Positions 25,419-33,648 of a DNA stretch of 64,000 nt are shown here, piece after piece. The DNA lies in assembly GCA_041741375.1 (NCBI GenBank), contig JBGSKF010000116.1, positions 1-64,000 on the forward strand, written 5' to 3'. The notes under the pieces were generated by a model, which was not told where the DNA came from, did not search any database, and saw only the letters and a program-made list of their open reading frames with translations. The stretch's first letter is position 1. Every line of letters begins with the position of its first letter. The DNA comes from OFTM291 sp041741375. GTDB taxonomy: Bacteria > Gemmatimonadota > Gemmatimonadetes > Gemmatimonadales > GWC2-71-9. The translations under genes were made by a program, and so were the position numbers.

Positions 25419-27361
25419 CCCGTCTTTCTCCGCAAATGGCTCCGGTAGGACTCGGGCGAGGTCAGGAAGTGGCAGGTGGCACACTCCTTCGCCGGGTAGT
25501 GCTCCCGGGCCTTGTCCTGGTGACAGGTGGCGCAGAGCGGTCGCGTGGGAACGAGACGGGCCACCGTCGCCGGGGTGTGGCAGGCGTCGCACTCCACGTG
25601 CGACGTCTCGGGAGGGCGGTGGGCATCGGTCAGGACGGCGATCGGGACCGCGTGACAGATCGCACAGTTGGGCCCGTCGGCGTGGTGGTCCTCGTGACAG
25701 GCCGCGCACTGGAGCACCTCGTCTCGGGGGGCCAGGGACACCGGTGTGGTGTGGCAGACGGTGCACTCCTTGGCGGTGTGGACCTCGTGACGGAACACCG
25801 CCTCCCGGGGTCGAGGGGCGTGGTCACGCGTGGTGACCGAGACGGTCCTGGGAAGGGCCTGGGGTACCGTGCCGTCGGCGTGGCAGGCCGAGCAGTCGCG
25901 CGTCGCGGGTTGCTGGTGATGGCAGATCTGACAGCCGCGGGGGCGTTCAAACGTGAGACCTCCATGCCGTTCGGAGGCAACATGACAGGTCAGGCAGGCA
26001 AGGGATGTGTGACGGGGATGGGGAAAGGTGTCCTGGGGGGTCGCCGGGTCCACCCGAGGCCAGGGTACCGGGGGAGGGCGCCCCTCGTCGTCGCTCGCAT
26101 CTCCCTTGCCCGCGGGCGAGGATACCGGGGACTCGGGCCGGGAAGGAGGAGGGACGGCCCTGAGGGCCGCGGTGGTATCGAAGGGCAACGGGGGCCGGCG
26201 GGCCGTACGAACTCGAATCGACTCGTGGCACCCGGTACAGTCGCTGGCATCCACCTTGGCCCGATGCGGGATGTGACAGGTCGTGCACTCCTGCCGGACC
26301 GATCGGTGATCCCGGCCGGTATGGAACGGCTCGGTCTCGGTGTTGTCGTGGCACCCGGCGCTGGTGCAGGTGGCCTTGGCATCGGAGGGTTGCTCCTGGG
26401 TGTGCGGATTGTGGCACATTCCGCAGGTGCCCTGATGCGGGTCCAACTCCGGGACGAAATCGGCCAGGACCTCCCTCATCTCATGGCAGCCGAGGCACTG
26501 AGTGTTGTTGGGTCGCAGGGTTCCGGCGGCGCTGTCCCGGGTGGCCAGGGCGGGAACGTCGAGGGTGAACTCGTGGCAGGTGGCGCAGTGGAGCGACGTC
26601 TGGTCGGCCATGCCTCCAAGCTTGATCTCGGTGTTCTCGTGGCAGCCCGATTGCCCGCAGGTCTTGTCGACCGGCACGAACTTGTGCACCTCCAGCCCGT
26701 GGCAGGTCACGCACATGACGTCCTTGAGGTCGGTGGAGTCGGACTCGAGGTGGGTCCGGTGGCCGGCCGTGCTGGCGATCCGCTGCCACTTCTCCGGATC
26801 ACCCGTGACATGGCACCCGGCGCAGATGGCTGTGGGGACGGGACTGTGGGCTTGGATTTCCACCGGGCGCTCCGCCACCCAGAGGTAGAGCTCCCTCATG
26901 CTGGCAAAGATCGACTGCTGGTGACAATCATGGCAGGAGAGGGAGTCGTGCTTGCCCGCCCCCTCCTGGAAGCGACTGAAGGGGGACTCCATGATGTGGC
27001 ACCCGGTACAGAACGAATTGTCGTGCTGCATGTAGTTCCAGCTCACCCGCCCGAAGCCGGCTCCCACGAGAACGACGAGGAGGGCCCCTCCGGCCAACGA
27101 GGCCTGCACCCCACGAGGCCTGGTGATCAGCCACGTCTGGATCTCCACGCGGCGGCGCCACAGCAGCACCAGGGCGACGACGCCCAGGAGTGCCCCCGCG
27201 ACGGCGCCGGCAATCTGGGCCCACTGGGGAAAGTTGAAAAGGAACCGGACGACCTCGGCTATTCCCCCCGGCAGGGGGGAGGGCGGCACGAGGACCGTGT
27301 CAGCTGTGGCAGCGGCCCCGAGTTGGGTCGGGGCCGCGGCCTGGAAGGGAAGGGGAAGCAC
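25415..27361 (-). CDS. Twenty-heme membrane-anchored cytochrome, NapC/NrfH-like N-terminus
   Basis: 648 aa from a GTG start 12 bp after the upstream stop. Two hydrophobic helices (about 47-67 and 85-104) lead into FCTGCHIM, the NapC/NrfH arrangement in which the Met after the first CxxCH can be a heme ligand and the site faces quinol. Eleven heme sites lie at 118-379: Cys118, 143, 180, 217, 235, 259, 289, 313, 332, 359 and 375. Those at 235 and 332 are CX4CH (CGQSGCH, CTSAGCH). After a Pro-rich linker (about 386-445), nine more CxxCH follow (456, 477, 490, 533, 552, 566, 591, 610, 627) in a cytochrome-c7-like repeat pattern. Expected role: take electrons from menaquinol and carry them across the periplasm toward the porin. 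Confidence 0.88.
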   Translation of the reverse strand: MLPLPFQAAAPTQLGAAATADTVLVPPSPLPGGIAEVVRFLFNFPQWAQIAGAVAGALLGVVALVLLWRRRVEIQTWLITRPRGVQASLAGGALLVVLVGAGFGRVSWNYMQHDNSFCTGCHIMESPFSRFQEGAGKHDSLSCHDCHQQSIFASMRELYLWVAERPVEIQAHSPVPTAICAGCHVTGDPEKWQRIASTAGHRTHLESDSTDLKDVMCVTCHGLEVHKFVPVDKTCGQSGCHENTEIKLGGMADQTSLHCATCHEFTLDVPALATRDSAAGTLRPNNTQCLGCHEMREVLADFVPELDPHQGTCGMCHNPHTQEQPSDAKATCTSAGCHDNTETEPFHTGRDHRSVRQECTTCHIPHRAKVDASDCTGCHESIRVRTARRPPLPFDTTAALRAVPPPSRPESPVSSPAGKGDASDDEGRPPPVPWPRVDPATPQDTFPHPRHTSLACLTCHVASERHGGLTFERPRGCQICHHQQPATRDCSACHADGTVPQALPRTVSVTTRDHAPRPREAVFRHEVHTAKECTVCHTTPVSLAPRDEVLQCAACHEDHHADGPNCAICHAVPIAVLTDAHRPPETSHVECDACHTPATVARLVPTRPLCATCHQDKAREHYPAKECATCHFLTSPESYRSHLRRKTG

Positions 27362-27373
27362 CGTGGTCCGAAC

Positions 27374-28915
27374 TTACTTCGTACCCTGGGCTGCCGCCAC
27401 TGGTTGCCGTGCCTGGACCGCCGCCAGCGAGGCGTCGATCAACTGCAGCACCTGAGCCGGAGGTGCCGGCAGGTTGTAGAACGTCCTCACTTCATTGATG
27501 CTCGCACTGACCAGGGCCCGGAGCAGGAAGGGATTGTGAACCCCCTTCGAGTTGTCCGAGTTGCTCTGGTTCCGCTCTCCGCCGAGCCGGGCGTTGAACT
27601 CCGCGCCCCTGGCGGGGGTGATCGAGGTGGAGGTGAACTCACCGGGGAGCATCGCCTTCACGGTGGGGAGCATCCCCTGGTCGGTGGGCGCGGCGTCAAT
27701 CGATCCGTTCTTGTTGACGTCGATCCAGAGCGTCCCCACCAGGGTCTCCATCTCGGCGCGGATCTGCGTGAAGCGCTGCGCCGCGATGGCCTCCGAGGCG
27801 TGGCATCCCGAGGCGGTGCAGGTCTTGAACGAGCGCGCGGCTTCCGTGAACGCGCAGGTCTTGTCCCCGGTCGGCTTGCCCTGGGCGTCGAGGCAGGGTA
27901 CGGGACGGAAGAGGTGGCCGGTGGCCTGGAACAGGAACCCACCGGTGGCAGGATCGGTGACTTCAAACCGGCCGACATGGCAGCCGGCACAGAGCTTGGG
28001 GTTCCGGTCCGAGCCATGGGAGGTCAGGATCGCAGTGGAATCGAACAGGAAGTTCTGCGGCCGGTATCCGGCCGTGCCGAGGAGGACGGCGCCCTGCGGG
28101 GCATGGGGCGAACTGCTGCCGGACTGCGTGTCGGCGCGCCGCAGGTGGCACTTCATGCAGAGATTCACCTCGGGGTCCGGGGAATCAATGGGGAATCGGA
28201 GTTGCTTCGAGTTGGGCGACCCGTGGGGGTCGTGGCAGACCGTGCAGGTGACCGGGAAGAAGCCCGCGTCACCCTTTTCCACATAATTCGCCTGCTCACC
28301 CCACGCCACCAAGGTTGCCTTCCCGTTGTGACAGGACTCACAATCGGCCCTCCCTGCGGCAAACGTCACGACGCCGGCATGTCCCGACTGGGCCCACTCC
28401 TCGGCGAAGGGATGGTGAGCACCGCTGTGGCACTCGGCGCAGGACAGTGAGGCGCCTGCCCCGATGCTCGCGCGTGCCAAGGGGACGTTGGACCTGTTGT
28501 CGGGCTCGACCACGTGGTTGAGCCCGGGGCCGTGGCAGCTTTCGCACTGCACGTCATGGTAGACCGAGTCCTGAACCGCGTCCCACCCGGCAGGACCGGA
28601 CACGTCGTTCCCCTTGGCGGTCACGGTATGGCAGCTGAAGCAGAAGGGTTGCGCATTCGACCCGAGGTCGGCCAGCGTCTGAAAGGCGTTGGCGTGTCGG
28701 GTCTGCTTCCAGTCCCGCTGGGTCCCGACGTGACAGTTGCCGCAGGTGGTGGTCCGGGTCCCCACATTGAAGTAGCCGAGGAAGCCCAACGCCGCGTCCT
28801 GGGGTGGGTTGAAGGGTTCCCGGTCGCGGAATACGATCTCGGTATCCGTGCAGGAGATCGCGAACGTGAGGAGGGGGAGGAGCGAGAGGAGTCGGAGGAT
28901 CCGTGAGCGCAGCAT
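27374..28915 (-). CDS. Nine-heme cytochrome lipoprotein
   Basis: 513 aa. The signal peptide ends in AISC (Cys22), a plausible lipobox, so the protein is probably lipid-anchored to the outer membrane. Eight CxxCH sites (Cys58, 92, 124, 159, 192, 224, 253, 309) and one CX4CH (CTASGCH, 366) occupy residues 58-372. A heme-free C-terminal part contains a DVNKNGSID loop like an EF-hand (399-407) and a conserved-looking VHNPFLLRALV...SINEVRTFYN helix near 459-480, common in cytochrome c554/HAO-like multihemes. First gene of the operon, with ATG at 28915 after AGGGAG. It could be the exposed terminal reductase or an intermediate; sequence does not settle which side it faces. Confidence 0.86.
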   Translation of the reverse strand: MLRSRILRLLSLLPLLTFAISCTDTEIVFRDREPFNPPQDAALGFLGYFNVGTRTTTCGNCHVGTQRDWKQTRHANAFQTLADLGSNAQPFCFSCHTVTAKGNDVSGPAGWDAVQDSVYHDVQCESCHGPGLNHVVEPDNRSNVPLARASIGAGASLSCAECHSGAHHPFAEEWAQSGHAGVVTFAAGRADCESCHNGKATLVAWGEQANYVEKGDAGFFPVTCTVCHDPHGSPNSKQLRFPIDSPDPEVNLCMKCHLRRADTQSGSSSPHAPQGAVLLGTAGYRPQNFLFDSTAILTSHGSDRNPKLCAGCHVGRFEVTDPATGGFLFQATGHLFRPVPCLDAQGKPTGDKTCAFTEAARSFKTCTASGCHASEAIAAQRFTQIRAEMETLVGTLWIDVNKNGSIDAAPTDQGMLPTVKAMLPGEFTSTSITPARGAEFNARLGGERNQSNSDNSKGVHNPFLLRALVSASINEVRTFYNLPAPPAQVLQLIDASLAAVQARQPVAAAQGTK

Positions 28916-28978
28916 CGGGAGCTCCCTGCAACGTACGGTGGTGAGTCCAGAGTGACCGTCTCGCGGCTCTTCGGCCGC

Positions 28979-29019
28979 TACGGTAGTACTACGGTAAAAT
29001 CCTTCTTGAAGACGAGCAA
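28979..29019 (-). promoter_or_regulatory. Possible promoter/operator of the multiheme operon
   Basis: On the minus strand TTGCTC (29019-29014), a 17-nt spacer and TACCGT (28996-28991) form a weak sigma-70-like promoter. The -10 overlaps one of two TACCGTA copies spaced 11 bp apart (28979-28985 and 28990-28996), around the palindrome GTAGTACTAC. Phased repeats over a promoter suggest a regulator site. The regulator is unknown. Confidence 0.32.
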
Positions 29020-29172
29020 GGGGGTTTGTCTAACATGAAGGAGGTTTCACTCTCGTCTCATACTGGCCTTGTCTTGGCGTGGCTGATTACGGTGGGTACA
29101 TTGGAGCCAAATGAGGGCACGACGGGAAGTTCCGGATTCGTGCCCCCGACTTCGTGAAGGAGCGCCGGTACC

Positions 29173-29964
29173 ATGAAGGACCCAGGTCGTTTCTGCCCCT
29201 CGTGCGGCGCTGCTGCGCCGGGCGCGTTCTGCACCTCCTGCGGAACCTCGGTGGGGACCAGGCCCTGTTCACAGTGCGGCGCGCCGGTGGTTCCGGGCGA
29301 CCGGTTCTGCGGTTCCTGCGGGGGAGCAATGGCCCCCGGGGGTGGACGGCCCCCCCGGACCGAGGGGACCGCTCCCCGCAGGCCGTCGGCCATTCCCCTT
29401 CCCTGGATCGTGGCGGGGGTGGCGGGATTCGTCACCCTTGTCCTCCTCCTCGTGCTGCTGCGTCGTCCCGCCATGCCTCCCGCGGCGGCGTCGCTTGGAA
29501 CTGCGGCCGTATCGGGAGGAGCGCCACCCGACCTCTCGACCATGACCCCCCTGGAGCAGTTTGACCGGCTCTTCGACCGGGTGATGCGGGCATCGGAGCA
29601 GGGGGATACGACCACGGTGGCCTCCTTCATGCCGATGGCACTCCAGGCCTACCAGCAACTGGGCACGGCCGACGCCGATGCACGCTACCATGCCGGGCTG
29701 CTCCAACTCCGGGCAGGGAACGAGGCGGGGGCACTGGCTCTGGCCGACACGATCCTGGCGAGTGCTCCCAACCACCTTTTCGCGCTCGCTCTCCGGGTCG
29801 CGGTGGAGGATGGCCGCGGAGGCGCCGGGGCCCCCTCCGCCCTGGCGGCTTTCGCGGAGGCCTACACCAGGGAGATGGTCTCGCCGAAGCCGGAGTACGC
29901 CGGTCACCAGACCTTGCTGGACGAGATGAAGGACCGAGCCGCCAGCCTGCCGAAGGGCCGGTGA
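29173..29964 (+). CDS. Double-zinc-ribbon membrane protein, paralog B
   Basis: 263 aa with the same layout as the product of 21634-22428. Two N-terminal zinc ribbons (CPSC...CTSC at 8-23; CSQC...CGSC at 32-49) are followed by one transmembrane helix (about 78-96), a linker, and a helical TPR-like domain starting at DLSTMTPLEQFDRL. Identity between the two C-terminal domains is high enough to see by eye (DADARYH, PMAL.AY.QL, ADTIL). Divergent from the multiheme operon start and upstream of the ccm genes. The zinc ribbon suggests protein or nucleic-acid contact in the cytoplasm while the C-terminal domain is periplasmic, but no function is known. Confidence 0.82.
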   Translation: MKDPGRFCPSCGAAAPGAFCTSCGTSVGTRPCSQCGAPVVPGDRFCGSCGGAMAPGGGRPPRTEGTAPRRPSAIPLPWIVAGVAGFVTLVLLLVLLRRPAMPPAAASLGTAAVSGGAPPDLSTMTPLEQFDRLFDRVMRASEQGDTTTVASFMPMALQAYQQLGTADADARYHAGLLQLRAGNEAGALALADTILASAPNHLFALALRVAVEDGRGGAGAPSALAAFAEAYTREMVSPKPEYAGHQTLLDEMKDRAASLPKGR

Positions 29965-29990
29965 CACGGGTTCACGGCATGCGCTATAAT
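29961..29990 (+). promoter_or_regulatory. Sigma-70-like promoter for ccmEFH
   Basis: GTGACA (29961-29966; 5 of 6 to TTGACA), 18-nt spacer, then perfect TATAAT (29985-29990), 63 bp before ccmE. The -35 overlaps the upstream stop codon. The best promoter match I found in the window. Confidence 0.6.
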
Positions 29991-30052
29991 GCAGTACACA
30001 GGATCCCCGGCTGGCTGTCGCCGGTGGACGACCGATCTGACCGGAGGACATC

Positions 30053-30472
30053 ATGAAGGCTGGGCACAAGTTCTTTCTCGGGGCCACCGTCATCGTCGTG
30101 GGTGTGGGGCTTCTGATCACCGAAGGGGTCCGCTCCACCGGGGTGTACTTCTTCACGCCCACAGAGCTGGTGGCCCGGACGACTCAGGATCCCTCCTTCC
30201 ACGATGTCGGGCTGAAGGTGGGGGCCAAGGTGGTTCCCGGAACGATCCGGCGGGACGACGAGACGATGCAGATCGACTTCGAGATGAGCGACGGGGTCAC
30301 CGGGGTGCCGGTGCGGTATCGCGGTCTCGTCCCCGACACCTTCACCGATGCCAATGACATCGAGGTCATCGTGGAGGGGAAGCTTGGCCGCGATGGCATC
30401 TTCCACGCCACCGAGGTCCTGGCCAAGTGCGGATCGCGGTATGAGTCGGAACTGGCCGAGGCGAAGGCCTGA
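30053..30472 (+). CDS. ccmE: Cytochrome c maturation heme chaperone CcmE, Cys type
   Basis: 139-aa membrane-anchored periplasmic chaperone that receives heme from CcmABCD and passes it to CcmF/H. An N-terminal helix (about 7-23) precedes the OB-fold domain (residues 33-125) with VGAKVVPGTIRR and VRYRGLVPDTF. In classic CcmE the heme is bound covalently by His in HxxxY; here the sequence is VLAKCGSRYES, so Cys126 and Tyr130 form the CxxxY motif described for archaeal and some deltaproteobacterial CcmE (System I*). ATG follows GGAGG. A sigma-70-like promoter is 63 bp upstream and ccmF starts 3 bp downstream. Confidence 0.93.
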   Translation: MKAGHKFFLGATVIVVGVGLLITEGVRSTGVYFFTPTELVARTTQDPSFHDVGLKVGAKVVPGTIRRDDETMQIDFEMSDGVTGVPVRYRGLVPDTFTDANDIEVIVEGKLGRDGIFHATEVLAKCGSRYESELAEAKA

Positions 30473-30475
30473 TCC

Positions 30476-32509
30476 ATGACTCTGCTCGGAGAGTTCGCCC
30501 TCTGGATGGCGCTGCTGGCTGGCCTCTGGGGGGCGGTGATCGGGTTTTCCGGAGCGTGGCGCCGCCGTCCCGAACTCGGGACCACGACGATCCGCTCCGC
30601 CTACGCGGTGTGCGCTGCGATGATCGTGGCCTCGATCGCCCTCTGGAAGGGGATCCTGACCCACGACTTCAACATCGAGTACGTGGCGAGCTACACCTCC
30701 CGGAATCTTCCGGACTCCTATCTCATCACGGCGTTCTGGGCGGGCCAGAAGGGGAGCCTCCTCTTCTGGGGCACGGTGCTGGGCATCTTTGGTGCCTTGG
30801 CCCAGGCGCTCACCTCCCGGCGGTATCGGGACCTGATGCCCACGGTCGCCGCCGTGACCGGAACGGTCGTGGTCTTCTTCGTGGCCACCATGCTCTTCTC
30901 GGCCAACCCGTTCGAGCGTCTCTCCTTCACGCCGGCCGATGGGAACGGTCTCAATCCCCAGCTCCAGAATCCCGGCATGGTGATCCATCCCCCGATGCTC
31001 TATCTGGGGTACATCAGCATCACCATCCCGTTCGCCTTCGCCATCGCCGCGCTGCTGTCCCGGCGCCTCGACAGCGGGTGGATCATCGCGATCCGCAAGT
31101 GGACCCTCCTCTCCTGGTTCTTCCTGTCGATCGGGATCACCCTCGGAATGTGGTGGGCGTACGTGGAACTCGGGTGGGGAGGATACTGGGCCTGGGACCC
31201 CGTGGAGAACGCGAGCCTGCTTCCGTGGCTCACCATGACGGCCTTCCTCCACTCCGTCATGATCCAGGAAAAGCGGGGGATGCTGAAGCGATGGAATCTC
31301 GGGCTCATCATCGCCACGTTCATGCTGAGCATCTTCGGGACTTTCATCACCCGGTCCGGCGTGATCGCCAGCGTCCACAGCTTTGCCCAGTCGAATGTGG
31401 GGTACTTCTTCCTCTTCTTCCTGGTGCTGATCGGTGTGGTCTCCTTCACGCTGCTCTACACCCGCTGGCCCGATCTCGAGCCGGAGGCAAAACTCGAGTC
31501 CGTCGCCAGCCGGGAGGCCGCCTTCCTCTTCAACAACCTGGTGCTGGTCGGGATCGCCTTCTCGGTGCTGTGGGGGACGCTCTTTCCCATCCTCTCCGAA
31601 GCGGTCCGCGGAGTCAAGATCACGGTGGGGCCCCCCTTCTTCAACCGGGTCAATGTTCCCCTCGGCATTCTGCTCCTCGCGCTCACCGGCATCGGTCCGC
31701 TGATCGCCTGGCGGAAGAGTTCCCTCGCCAACCTCAAGCGCCAGTTCATCTGGCCGGTGGCGACCGGCGTGGCGACGGCGACCACTCTTCTCGTTCTGGG
31801 CATGCGGGATGGCATGGCTCTCCTGGCGCTCGGTCTGGTCGGGTTCGTGGCGGGGACGATCTGGCAGGAGTTCCATCGGGGCGTGCGGGCCCGCATGCGG
31901 ATGCACGGGGAGGCGATCCCGATGGCTCTGGTCTATCTGGTGGGTCGGAACCGGCGGCGCTACGGGGGATACATCGTGCACGCCGGCATTCTCATCTACT
32001 TCGCCGCGTTCGCCGGCTCGGCCTTCAAGGTGACCCGGGAGGCGACACTGGCCCCGGGTGAAACCGCCGAGATCCGGAGCCCCTTTGGTCACGTGTACCG
32101 ACTGACGCATCTGGGAGTGTCCCAGTATCAGGCGTTGAACCGGTTCGTCTCGGCGGCCACCCTGCAGGTGGAGATCGATGGCCGACCCGCCGGCGTGATC
32201 TCCTCCGAGAAGCGCCAGCATGTCGACAGCTTCGGCCGGAAGACCTTCGAGCCCTCCACCGAGGTGGGCATCCGGAGCAGCCTGCGGGAGGATCTCTATG
32301 TGGTCTACGCCGGATCGATCGGGGGCACCGAACGCGCCAATTTCGCGATCAGCGTGAACCCCCTCATCTGGTGGCTCTGGTTCGGGGGCGGGGTGCTCGT
32401 GGTCGGGGGACTCATCACCATGTGGCCCGGTGGGGGACGCACCGCCACCCGGACCATCCGGGAACCGGTGCGGATCCCGCAGCCGGCCGAGGAGGCGGTA
32501 CCCGCATGA
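30476..32509 (+). CDS. ccmF: Cytochrome c heme lyase subunit CcmF
   Basis: 677-aa polytopic inner-membrane protein of the heme-handling (WWD) family. The tryptophan-rich signature WGGYWAWDPVENASLLPWL lies near residue 234-252. Conserved flanking His-bearing loops include THDFNIEYVASYTSRNLP near 61 and FHRGVRARMR...RYGGYIVHAGILI toward the C-terminus. CcmF takes heme from CcmE and ligates it to apocytochrome CxxCH with CcmH. Its 4-bp overlap with the next gene and near-abutment to ccmE make a maturation operon. The missing partners CcmA, B, C and D are not in this window. It serves the many hemes encoded nearby. Confidence 0.95.
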   Translation: MTLLGEFALWMALLAGLWGAVIGFSGAWRRRPELGTTTIRSAYAVCAAMIVASIALWKGILTHDFNIEYVASYTSRNLPDSYLITAFWAGQKGSLLFWGTVLGIFGALAQALTSRRYRDLMPTVAAVTGTVVVFFVATMLFSANPFERLSFTPADGNGLNPQLQNPGMVIHPPMLYLGYISITIPFAFAIAALLSRRLDSGWIIAIRKWTLLSWFFLSIGITLGMWWAYVELGWGGYWAWDPVENASLLPWLTMTAFLHSVMIQEKRGMLKRWNLGLIIATFMLSIFGTFITRSGVIASVHSFAQSNVGYFFLFFLVLIGVVSFTLLYTRWPDLEPEAKLESVASREAAFLFNNLVLVGIAFSVLWGTLFPILSEAVRGVKITVGPPFFNRVNVPLGILLLALTGIGPLIAWRKSSLANLKRQFIWPVATGVATATTLLVLGMRDGMALLALGLVGFVAGTIWQEFHRGVRARMRMHGEAIPMALVYLVGRNRRRYGGYIVHAGILIYFAAFAGSAFKVTREATLAPGETAEIRSPFGHVYRLTHLGVSQYQALNRFVSAATLQVEIDGRPAGVISSEKRQHVDSFGRKTFEPSTEVGIRSSLREDLYVVYAGSIGGTERANFAISVNPLIWWLWFGGGVLVVGGLITMWPGGGRTATRTIREPVRIPQPAEEAVPA

Positions 32510-33081
32510 TTTCACGACGGACATTTCTGACCGTGGCCGGGAGCGCCGTGCTCGCCCGGACCGTGGCCCAGGCCCAGGAGCCGTCCGAGGCCCCGGCCGA
32601 CCGGCTGCAGTTCCAGGGCATCGTGCAGCCCCGCGCAGTGGTGACTGCGGCCGACAACGACCGGGTTATCCAGGCGCTGGAGCGGCGTCTCAAATGCACC
32701 TGCGGGTGCAATCTGGATGTCTTCACCTGTCGCACCACTGACTTCACCTGCACCACCTCCCCGGCGATGCACCGGGAAGTCATGACGCTGTACGATGCGG
32801 GGAAGACGCCGGAGGAGATCATCGCCGTGTTCGTCGAGGAGAACGGGGAGTCGATCCTGATGGCACCCCCGCCCCAGGGGTTCAACCTGGCCGGGTACCT
32901 GGTTCCGGGATTGGCCATCGCGGCGGCAGGCACGCTCCTGGCGGCGATACTGGTGCGTCGCCAGCGGTTGGAGCCCGCTCCGGTCGTGGGGCAGGGGGCC
33001 CGCACCGCTCCTTCGGTTCCGGGTGCCTCGGCGGACGAACTGGCGGCGCTCGATCGAGCCCTTTCCGATGTGGCGGACTGA
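32506..33081 (+). CDS. ccmH: CcmH-like thiol protein for cytochrome c maturation
   Basis: 191 aa with a Tat-like signal start (ISRRTFLTVAGS) and one C-terminal transmembrane helix (about 125-146, NLAGYLVPGLAIAAAGTLLAAILV). The redox motif is RRLKCTCGCNLDVFTC, where classic CcmH has LRCxxC; the CxCGC variant with additional Cys is common in System I* type proteins. CcmH reduces the apocytochrome thiols before heme attachment. Its ATG overlaps the ccmF stop. The exact disulfide pair cannot be told from sequence, because five Cys lie between about residues 66 and 87. Confidence 0.86.
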   Translation: MISRRTFLTVAGSAVLARTVAQAQEPSEAPADRLQFQGIVQPRAVVTAADNDRVIQALERRLKCTCGCNLDVFTCRTTDFTCTTSPAMHREVMTLYDAGKTPEEIIAVFVEENGESILMAPPPQGFNLAGYLVPGLAIAAAGTLLAAILVRRQRLEPAPVVGQGARTAPSVPGASADELAALDRALSDVAD

Positions 33082-33084
33082 TCC

Positions 33085-33648
33085 ATGCTCGCCGAGGCCC
33101 TCGCGTCCGTCCTGGTGGCCCTCGCCATTCTCTGGCTTCTGTTCGCTCCGCTCCTGGGGGCGGCGTCCCCGGAACCGGCGTGGGAGGAGCCCGAGGACCC
33201 CGATGAGACACCTCGAGGGGTCGCGTTGATCGCCCTCAAGGATCTCGAACTCGATCGCGCCACCGGGAAACTCTCGGATGAGGACTACGTGATGTTGAAG
33301 GGTCGGTACGCCGCGGAGGCTATCACGGCGCTCCGCGAGGAGGAGGCCCGCCCGGCCGCACGCAGGGGCGGAGTGGTGGATGTGGAGGCGCTGGTCGTCG
33401 GCCGGCGCCGTGCGGTGGCGAATGCGGAGGGGGGGGCACAGGGGAAGGCACTCTCATGCCCCCGCTGTGGTCCGCGCCCCGAGCCCGATGCACGGTGCTG
33501 TTCCGGTTGCGGGGCGACCCTGGTGATCGAGGGTGATTGCGGAATGTGCGGCGCCGTGGTGGAGGCGGCCCAACGGTTCTGCGGGTCCTGTGGGCGTACT
33601 CTCGCCACGCGGGGTGAGGAATCCGAGCCGGTCGCCGCCCACGCCTGA
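33085..33648 (+). CDS. CcmI-like protein with C-terminal zinc ribbons
   Basis: 187 aa. A transmembrane segment (about 8-27) is followed by a helical part with ALKDLELDRATGKLSDEDY...LKGRYAAEA, which recalls the CcmI/CycH N-terminal region that presents apocytochromes to the heme lyase. Four Cys pairs follow (CPRC, CSGC, CGMC, CGSC, about 129-172), two zinc ribbons. It lies 3 bp after ccmH as the last gene of the operon. The zinc ribbons are reminiscent of the two flanking paralogs at 21634 and 29173. Function by context; it is not a proven CcmI. Confidence 0.72.
   Translation: MLAEALASVLVALAILWLLFAPLLGAASPEPAWEEPEDPDETPRGVALIALKDLELDRATGKLSDEDYVMLKGRYAAEAITALREEEARPAARRGGVVDVEALVVGRRRAVANAEGGAQGKALSCPRCGPRPEPDARCCSGCGATLVIEGDCGMCGAVVEAAQRFCGSCGRTLATRGEESEPVAAHA

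Noticed and set aside
25226..28450. 1074-aa plus-strand frame through the multiheme genes
   Set aside because: Opposite-strand shadow; the minus-strand frames have signal peptides and regular CxxCH.
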